The notes under the pieces are model-generated. The model saw only the letters and a list, made by a program, of their open reading frames with translations, was not told the origin of the DNA and did not search any database. From positions 2,170,001 through 2,234,000 of the forward strand of contig NZ_CP070351.1 of assembly GCF_016919385.1 (NCBI RefSeq): a stretch of DNA of 64,000 nt, given 5' to 3'. The translations under genes were made by a program, and so were the position numbers. Within the stretch, counting starts at the first letter, position 1, and each line of letters starts with the position of its first letter. This DNA is from Gordonia sp. PDNC005 (GTDB taxonomy: Bacteria; Actinomycetota; Actinomycetes; Mycobacteriales; Mycobacteriaceae). Of this stretch, positions 58,016 through 64,000 are shown piece after piece.

Positions 58016-58639
58016 ATGCCACCCGAGACCGCACGACTGACCCGATCGGACCGACGAGCTAAGACCGTCGCCGATCTGGTGACGACCGCGCGGACCGCAT
58101 TCCTCCGAGACGGATACGCCGCCACCAGCCTCGACGCCATCGCGGAGGCCGCGGGTTACTCGAAGGGCGCCGTCTACTCGAACTTCAAGGACAAGCCGAC
58201 GCTGTGCCGCGCAGTGCTCGTCGACATCCACGACGAGAAGATGGCGGAGATCGCCGATCTGGCGCCCGGCGACGGCGAGGTGGACCCGATTCGATTCGTC
58301 GACGGTCTCGCCGACTGGCTTCGACGGTCCCTCGGCGACATGGAGTGGACGATGCTCGAGTTCGAGTACGCCGCGCTCGCGCGCAGCAATCCGGACGTCA
58401 AGGAGGCGATCGCGACCCTCCGCTACGAGATCAGCGAGACGATCGCGGCGCAGTTGGCCCGGGTGTTCGGCGATTCACTGGCCATCAGCGACGCGTTCGG
58501 CTCACCGCACGACATCGCCGACCTGATACTGAGCACCGGGATCGGCCTCAGCGTGCAGCGCGCGATCGACCCGCGAGTGTCCGTAGAGCCGGCGATCGGC
58601 ATCCTCACCGCCGTAGCCGCACTGCTGCACAAGATGTGA
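58016..58639 (+). CDS. TetR-family transcriptional regulator
   Basis: 207 residues. N-terminal helix-turn-helix ATSLDAIAEAAGYSKGAVYSNFKDK, C-terminal ligand domain with LADWLRRSLGDMEWTMLEFEYA. Divergent from the four-gene SDR operon and next to two palindromes, so it probably represses that operon and itself, released by the substrate or its CoA ester (inference). Start ATG 58016; ATG 58004 is in frame; no ribosome site is visible for either, suggesting a leaderless message. Confidence 0.88.
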   Translation: MPPETARLTRSDRRAKTVADLVTTARTAFLRDGYAATSLDAIAEAAGYSKGAVYSNFKDKPTLCRAVLVDIHDEKMAEIADLAPGDGEVDPIRFVDGLADWLRRSLGDMEWTMLEFEYAALARSNPDVKEAIATLRYEISETIAAQLARVFGDSLAISDAFGSPHDIADLILSTGIGLSVQRAIDPRVSVEPAIGILTAVAALLHKM

Positions 58640-58642
58640 AAG

Positions 58643-58691
58643 AACTTCGGCACTCTCTACCGCGCATAGCGCGGCGAAGAGTGCCGAAGTT
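58643..58691. terminator. Bidirectional hairpin between TetR and RDD genes
   Basis: 14-base outer stem (58643-58656 with 58678-58691, core CTTCGGCACTCT) with an inner GC stem (58660-58665 with 58669-58674). Located between convergent stops at 58639 and 58706. Confidence 0.78.
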
Positions 58692-58705
58692 GAGAGAACG
58701 GCGGA

Positions 58706-59266
58706 TCAGCGCGTGCGGACGAGCGCCGTTCCGGTTGCGCGATCGTGCATGCTGCGTCCGTTGAGGTCGGCGATGAGAGCAGGGACGACGAAGAAGACGA
58801 TCACCTGCCGGACGAGGGCGCGGACGAACCCGACCGCCGCGCGCGGCTCCGTTCCTGCGGCTTCTGCCGCGTTCCGCTCGGCGCCGTAGTCCACGCGGGC
58901 CACGCGCATCCCGGCCAGATACTGCCCCGGCGTGAAGCCGAACAGGCTGACGGCGACCAGACCCATCACGAACCAGGTGATCGCCTGCACCGGCGACGCA
59001 GCGCGCATCGTCATCTCAAAACCGCTGGCCATCCCCTCGGGGCCACGAACCCCGACGATGAGGATCGCGACTCCGCCTGCGATCAACCAGTCGGCGAGGA
59101 TGCCGACGAGACGCTGCCAGCCCGAGGCGAGGGCGCCGACACCCGATTCCGGAAGCCCGAGGTCTTCACCACGGAACCGGTTTCCTTCGGCACCCGGGAT
59201 CTGGGGGCCCGACAGCCACGTCCCCGCGGCACGTCGAGTGGATCCGGAGTCACCGCGTGAAGTCAT
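58706..59266 (-). CDS. RDD family membrane protein
   Basis: 186 residues. The conserved Arg-Asp-Asp type positions appear in SGWQRLVGILADWLIAGG, followed by three membrane segments and the family's FTPGQYLAGMRV and DRATGTALV. The N-terminal 50 residues are polar and disordered. RDD proteins are implicated in small-molecule or ion transport; substrate unknown. In M. tuberculosis the same short protein (Rv2219A) lies between Rv2219 and glnA1; here the inserted SDR operon separates it from DUF4191. Confidence 0.85.
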   Translation of the reverse strand: MTSRGDSGSTRRAAGTWLSGPQIPGAEGNRFRGEDLGLPESGVGALASGWQRLVGILADWLIAGGVAILIVGVRGPEGMASGFEMTMRAASPVQAITWFVMGLVAVSLFGFTPGQYLAGMRVARVDYGAERNAAEAAGTEPRAAVGFVRALVRQVIVFFVVPALIADLNGRSMHDRATGTALVRTR

Positions 59267-59366
59267 GCCTTCATCGTAGTCAGTGGGCGGCGAACACCAA
59301 GTTCGGTGGCCGAGGCCACACGCACGCGCACCGAGTGCGGCTAATCTGTAACACGTCGTCCGTGAC

Positions 59367-59420
59367 GTAACACGGCGGAAACATTCGCTTGACGCACGGG
59401 CAACCTCACCTCCATAGATT
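59367..59420 (+). promoter_or_regulatory. GlnR-like box and candidate glnA1 promoter
   Basis: GTAAC-ACGGCG-GAAAC at 59367-59382 fits the actinobacterial GlnR half-box (gTnAC-N6-GaAAC). A second, weaker GTAAC lies just upstream. Candidate -35 TTGACG (59389-59394) and a -10-like TAGATT (about 59415-59420) follow, with spacing somewhat long. The 247 bases before glnA1 (59267-59513) hold no gene. Nitrogen-dependent control of glnA1 is the expected function. Confidence 0.6.
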
Positions 59421-59513
59421 TCATTGGTGAGATCCGGCGCCGTCGCATCACGGCGGCTTCGGAAGTGCGACCAGAGGTTCTGGTCGGATGTTCAGTAAGG
59501 AGTCAGGCCAACC

Positions 59514-60947
<1,434 letters not shown>

Positions 60948-60962
60948 TCAGTTCTCAGCACA

Positions 60963-61002
60963 ACAGAGCCCCGTCCGACGGTCATGTCGGACGGGGCTCT
61001 GT
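60963..61002. terminator. Terminator after glnA1
   Basis: Perfect 17-base stem (60963-60979 with 60986-61002, core GAGCCCCGTCCGAC) and a 6-base loop, 15 bases past the glnA1 stop and just before the convergent MDR gene. Works in both directions by position. Confidence 0.9.
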
Positions 61003-61009
61003 CATTTGC

Positions 61010-61987
61010 CTACGGCTTCAGCAGGATCTTTCCGGAACGGCCTGCTGTCGCGTTCGCGGCGACGGCGTCGCGGATCTTCTCCAGGGGGTAGACGGCTTCG
61101 ACGGGGAGCGACAGTTCGCCGGCACCAACACGTTCGACGAGTTCGGCCATCAGTTCAGCGTTCCGCGTACGGTCCATGGTGGCGCTGACCGTGCTCGCCC
61201 AGAACCCCTTGACGGTGGCCTGCTTGAAGATGAGGTCTCCCGACGGGATCTTCACGACGGGCGACTCCATCGCCCCGAAAACGATGAGCGTCGAGTTCTC
61301 ACCCAACAGCTGCATCATGTCGCCCGTCGCGCGTCCACCGACGGAGTCGACACCCGCGATGATCGGCGCGTCGCCGGCGATCGCGCGGACCTTCTCCTGC
61401 CACCCGTCCTCATCGGTCGCGACGACACGATCGATTCCGATGGCGGCGAGTTCGTCAACGCCTGCGGCACGACGGACCAGGCTGATCACGTTGACTCCGC
61501 GGGCTGACGCGAGCTGAGCGAGCGTGCGGCCGACCGCACCGTTGGCCGCATTCTGGATGAGCCACTGGCCCTCGCCGAGGTTCAGCTGGTCGAGCAGCGT
61601 GATCGACGAGTACGGCATCGCGAGGAGTTGGGCGGCGTCCTCATCGGACAAGGTGTCCGGGACCGGAATCAGCCCGGTCGCCTTTGCGACGAAGAACTCG
61701 GCCCAGGCGCCGAACTTCTGACCGGTGGCCACTCGCTGCCCGACCGCCAAGTTGTCGACTCCCTCACCGAGTGCGTCGACGACACCGACCGCCTCGGTGC
61801 CGGCTTGTGCGGGCAGCTCAGGCTTGAAGCCGTACTCACCCCTGATCGTCCAGAGATCATGGTTGTGGATGGGCGACAGCACTACGCGGACGCGCACCTC
61901 GCCGGGGCCCGGGTCGGGAGTAGGGATCTCCTCGACGCCGAGGATCTCTTCCGGCGTTCCGAACTGAGGGTATTTGACGGCGCGCAT
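61010..61987 (-). CDS. MDR-superfamily NADPH:quinone/enoyl reductase-like protein
   Basis: 325 residues. Medium-chain dehydrogenase fold without the catalytic zinc Cys, like ETR/quinone reductases: N-terminal GroES-like domain (PGPGEVRVRVVLSPIHNHDL), cofactor loop QNAANGAVGRTLAQLA, SVGGRATGDMMQLL, and the end AGRSGKILLKP. Reduces enones or quinones with NADPH. The His-Asn-His-Asp loop is typical for a zinc-less subgroup. Divergent from the TetR gene at 62100, which probably regulates it. Confidence 0.85.
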   Translation of the reverse strand: MRAVKYPQFGTPEEILGVEEIPTPDPGPGEVRVRVVLSPIHNHDLWTIRGEYGFKPELPAQAGTEAVGVVDALGEGVDNLAVGQRVATGQKFGAWAEFFVAKATGLIPVPDTLSDEDAAQLLAMPYSSITLLDQLNLGEGQWLIQNAANGAVGRTLAQLASARGVNVISLVRRAAGVDELAAIGIDRVVATDEDGWQEKVRAIAGDAPIIAGVDSVGGRATGDMMQLLGENSTLIVFGAMESPVVKIPSGDLIFKQATVKGFWASTVSATMDRTRNAELMAELVERVGAGELSLPVEAVYPLEKIRDAVAANATAGRSGKILLKP

Positions 61988-62039
61988 CGGCTGGCCTCTC
62001 TCAACGATTGACGGTGGTCGTCCCCCACCGTACGTCCGC

Positions 62040-62054
62040 TGTCACACTATGACA
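62040..62054. promoter_or_regulatory. Candidate TetR operator between MDR and TetR genes
   Basis: TGTCA-CACTA-TGACA, a 5-5-5 inverted repeat 53 bases from the MDR start. A partial second site, TGTCA-C-TGATA, lies at 62078-62088. Both lie in the 112-base divergent region. Confidence 0.5.
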
Positions 62055-62099
62055 AGTAAGGCACTGGATGAACTTTCTGTCACTGATAGACTCGCGTGC

Positions 62100-62690
62100 A
62101 TGACTGCAGAGGGCAACGGCATGAGGGCACGCGCACGCGAAGCCGTGACGTGCGCACTCGCCGATCTCGCCCTCGACATGTTCGATCAGCACGGCTACGA
62201 CACCGTGACGGTCGCCGATATCGCGAAAGCCGCCGACATCTCCTCGCGCAGCTTCTTCCGCTACTTCCCGAACAAGGACGATGTGGTGTTCGGCAGCCGC
62301 ATGCCGACGGCGCAGGCGGTCGTCGATGCGTACCTCTCACACGGTGGCAGTCCGTGGGAGGCGCTGCGGCTCACCTTCCGCGGCGCAGGCGTCGAGATGG
62401 ACCTGATGGCAGAGTCGTGGAAGCAGATCATGCGGATCATCTCGTCAAGCTCGGAGCTCCGCGCGAAGAACCTCGAACGGCACATCGCGTGGGCAGTGGC
62501 GCTCATGCCGCACGTTGAGAAATCCATCCCGGACAGCAACTCGCGTCGTCTCGCCGACATCACCATCAACTCCGCACTCACCTGCTTCGACGTCGCCCTT
62601 CGCACGTGGAGCCAGAGCGACGGGTCCACACCCCTCGCCGACATCATCGACGACATGTTCGCCCAGGTGCAGATACCCGCCGCCGGTTGA
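62100..62690 (+). CDS. TetR-family transcriptional regulator
   Basis: 196 residues. Helix-turn-helix VTVADIAKAADISSRSFFRYFPNK, a common actinobacterial TetR/MftR-like type, and a C-terminal domain typical for that branch. I prefer ATG 62100 (TAEGNGMRARAREAV), since an in-frame ATG at 62049 lies inside the palindrome at 62040-62054. Divergent from the MDR reductase, the likely target. Three bases separate its stop from that of the convergent secreted hydrolase gene. Confidence 0.82.
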   Translation: MTAEGNGMRARAREAVTCALADLALDMFDQHGYDTVTVADIAKAADISSRSFFRYFPNKDDVVFGSRMPTAQAVVDAYLSHGGSPWEALRLTFRGAGVEMDLMAESWKQIMRIISSSSELRAKNLERHIAWAVALMPHVEKSIPDSNSRRLADITINSALTCFDVALRTWSQSDGSTPLADIIDDMFAQVQIPAAG

Positions 62691-62693
62691 TCG

Positions 62694-63992
62694 TCACGCG
62701 TCGGCCAGCGGCGCCTCGACTGGAACCGTGAACGCCGGATCAATCGGAAGACCCGCCACGGGGGCTCCCACGAGCGCAGCCATCCGGTCGACGTCGACAC
62801 TGCCGCCCACCGCCGGGCCGAACACATTCGACGCGACCTCTGACGCTCGGGGAAGCACGGTTTCAGCCCTGTCCCCCGGAACGAGAGGAGCCGACGGCAC
62901 CGCGGCCAGTTCGGCATCCTGGGCGTCGGATACGGCCACCGGAGGCAACTGAATCCGCTCGGCCACACCGACTCCGGGGACTGCGATCGCGTCGACCACG
63001 TCGTCGACAGTCCCGACAACGGCATCCACCAACTGGACGACTGCGACGAGGATCGCCTGCAGATCCGCGATCGGCGGCAGCACAACGGCACCGATTCGCG
63101 GAGGCAGCACCCACCCGAGGATGGGCGGGAAGTATGCGGCCACAGGTGTCGGCCGATACGTCGTCGCGATCGGCGCGGGCGTGATGAACAGGCGACTGAC
63201 CGGGTCGAGCACGTCGTAGAGCGTCGGAATCCCGGGCGCGGGCCTGACGGTGTCCGCCGTCGGTATGTACGGCGCGCGCCGGACCGTGTGCAAGTGACCG
63301 TCGTCGACGGTGTGCGGTGCGGCGAAGTAGTCGCCGTGCGCACCGTAGACGAGATACCCGAGAAGATTGTTGACGAACCCGATCGGGTCGAGTATCGGGT
63401 TGGGCGCCGCGCAGATCCCGTCGTTGGTCTGGCAGACCTGCGTGACGCGGATGTTCCGCGTCTGCGGCCGCGGCCCCATCATCGGGAATCCCGGCACAAA
63501 CGACGGCAGCGTCGCCATGACTCCGGGTCGGACTGGATCAGGTCGGCGTGGATCCGAATAGAGGACGCAGCTCGTGTTTCGCGCCATCACCGGGTCGGAG
63601 TCGAACGTGTTGCACACGTTGCCGGTGACGAGAGCCCCTTGAGAGAATCCCACCAGGCGGATGTGCGATTCCGGGCAGCGCGCGCGGAACGACCGCGCGG
63701 CCCGGCGCAGGTTCCGTTCGCCCTCGGCCGTCGACTCGGCCCCACTGATGTTGCCCCCGACCGGCGAGATGCTCGCGCTGTAGCGAACCTTTGTTCGCTG
63801 CGTGTCGGCCGGCACCGGCTTCCCCATCGCACCGAGTCGAATGCCGTCGGGCTGCGCCGCCCCTCCGGTGGAGAACTCCATCACCTGCGGGCAGTTCGGA
63901 GCCGCCGACGCCGTCCCGACGTTTGATGGCAACATCGGGGACAGAAGTCCCGCGGCAAGCAGAACCAAGATCCCGGATCTCCGAATATTCAT
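62694..63992 (-). CDS. Secreted PE-PPE/cutinase-like serine hydrolase
   Basis: 432 residues. Signal peptide ending near GTASA; the mature protein starts with a Cys-containing segment (APNCPQVMEFSTGG). The alpha/beta-hydrolase nucleophile is in VGFSQGALV (GxSxG), with an Asp and His expected in NPILDPIGF and YGAHGDYF. Four Cys may form two disulfides. The layout matches the PE-PPE (cutinase-like) domain found in secreted esterases of mycolate-formers. The C-terminal 150 residues are hydrophobic, Val/Pro-rich and poorly conserved. Likely an outer lipid esterase. The start ATG lies 9 bases from the window edge, so its promoter is not visible. Confidence 0.8.
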   Translation of the reverse strand: MNIRRSGILVLLAAGLLSPMLPSNVGTASAAPNCPQVMEFSTGGAAQPDGIRLGAMGKPVPADTQRTKVRYSASISPVGGNISGAESTAEGERNLRRAARSFRARCPESHIRLVGFSQGALVTGNVCNTFDSDPVMARNTSCVLYSDPRRPDPVRPGVMATLPSFVPGFPMMGPRPQTRNIRVTQVCQTNDGICAAPNPILDPIGFVNNLLGYLVYGAHGDYFAAPHTVDDGHLHTVRRAPYIPTADTVRPAPGIPTLYDVLDPVSRLFITPAPIATTYRPTPVAAYFPPILGWVLPPRIGAVVLPPIADLQAILVAVVQLVDAVVGTVDDVVDAIAVPGVGVAERIQLPPVAVSDAQDAELAAVPSAPLVPGDRAETVLPRASEVASNVFGPAVGGSVDVDRMAALVGAPVAGLPIDPAFTVPVEAPLADA

Positions 63993-64000
63993 GCGGCAGA

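Noticed and set aside
58643..58691. Third copy of the 32910/33945 repeat
   Set aside because: It shares only a short CGGCACT-type core and lacks the conserved loop block, so it is treated as a separate terminator.

Overview
The window is high-GC actinobacterial DNA from the order Mycobacteriales (mycolate-forming relatives of Mycobacterium). The gene order follows, from memory, the M. tuberculosis H37Rv block Rv2173-Rv2220 from idsA2/mptA to glnA1. Carotenoid genes, a beta-ketothiolase, a ROK kinase and other insertions fit a Gordonia-like genome better than Mycobacterium. The genus is an inference; the synteny is strong because about 35 consecutive landmarks keep their order and orientation.

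Layout. 14-5032: a four-gene operon crtE-crtI-mptA-crtB, each joined to the next by a 4-base overlap. 5002-6777: an HxlR-type regulator divergent from a thiolase, with two tandem palindromes between them. 6797-18234: an Rv2175c-like DNA-binding protein, pknL, aroG, an Rv2179c-like exoribonuclease, an LM/LAM mannosyltransferase, a PlsC acyltransferase, a ROK sugar kinase, a degenerate ArsA-like ATPase, two small START/SRPBCC-type proteins and fadD15. 18305-25377: envelope genes (pimB', a lipoprotein with an HExxH motif, two NlpC/P60 hydrolases, a c-di-AMP riboswitch, a small Cys-rich protein), then a DnaQ/GIY-YIG nuclease and a stand-alone AsnC domain. 25385-28312: a VOC protein, an AraC regulator, trpD and an unknown protein. 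28468-36135: the respiratory supercomplex genes ctaE-qcrCAB and ctaC-ctaF, interrupted at the place where mycobacteria carry Rv2197c/mmpS3. Here that place holds an AbiEi/DUF559 nuclease-like gene between two copies of a palindromic repeat, and an aminoglycoside 2'-N-acetyltransferase.

36445-53710: asnB, adenosine kinase, an A-type Fe-S protein, glycerate kinase, DUF3043, a cobU-cobT fusion, cobS, a secreted protein, ilvE, gcvT, a leucyl aminopeptidase, the E2 subunit sucB/dlaT, lipB, lipA and DUF4191. 53899-58639: an inserted, TetR-controlled four-gene operon (SDR, patatin-like, Baeyer-Villiger-type FMO, amidohydrolase) with 4-base overlaps. 58706-63992: an RDD membrane protein, glnA1 with a GlnR-like box, an MDR reductase divergent from a TetR regulator, and a secreted PE-PPE/cutinase-like serine hydrolase.

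Functional themes are envelope lipoglycan and peptidoglycan metabolism, the bc1-aa3 respiratory chain, lipoylation together with its E2 target, cobalamin assembly and nitrogen assimilation. The most novel-looking parts are the nuclease cassette with its covarying repeats (32910-34004), the acetyltransferase whose start codon lies in a terminator stem (34005-34559), and the SDR/BVMO/hydrolase module (53899-58639). I saw no tRNA, rRNA, CRISPR array, insertion sequence or replication origin.
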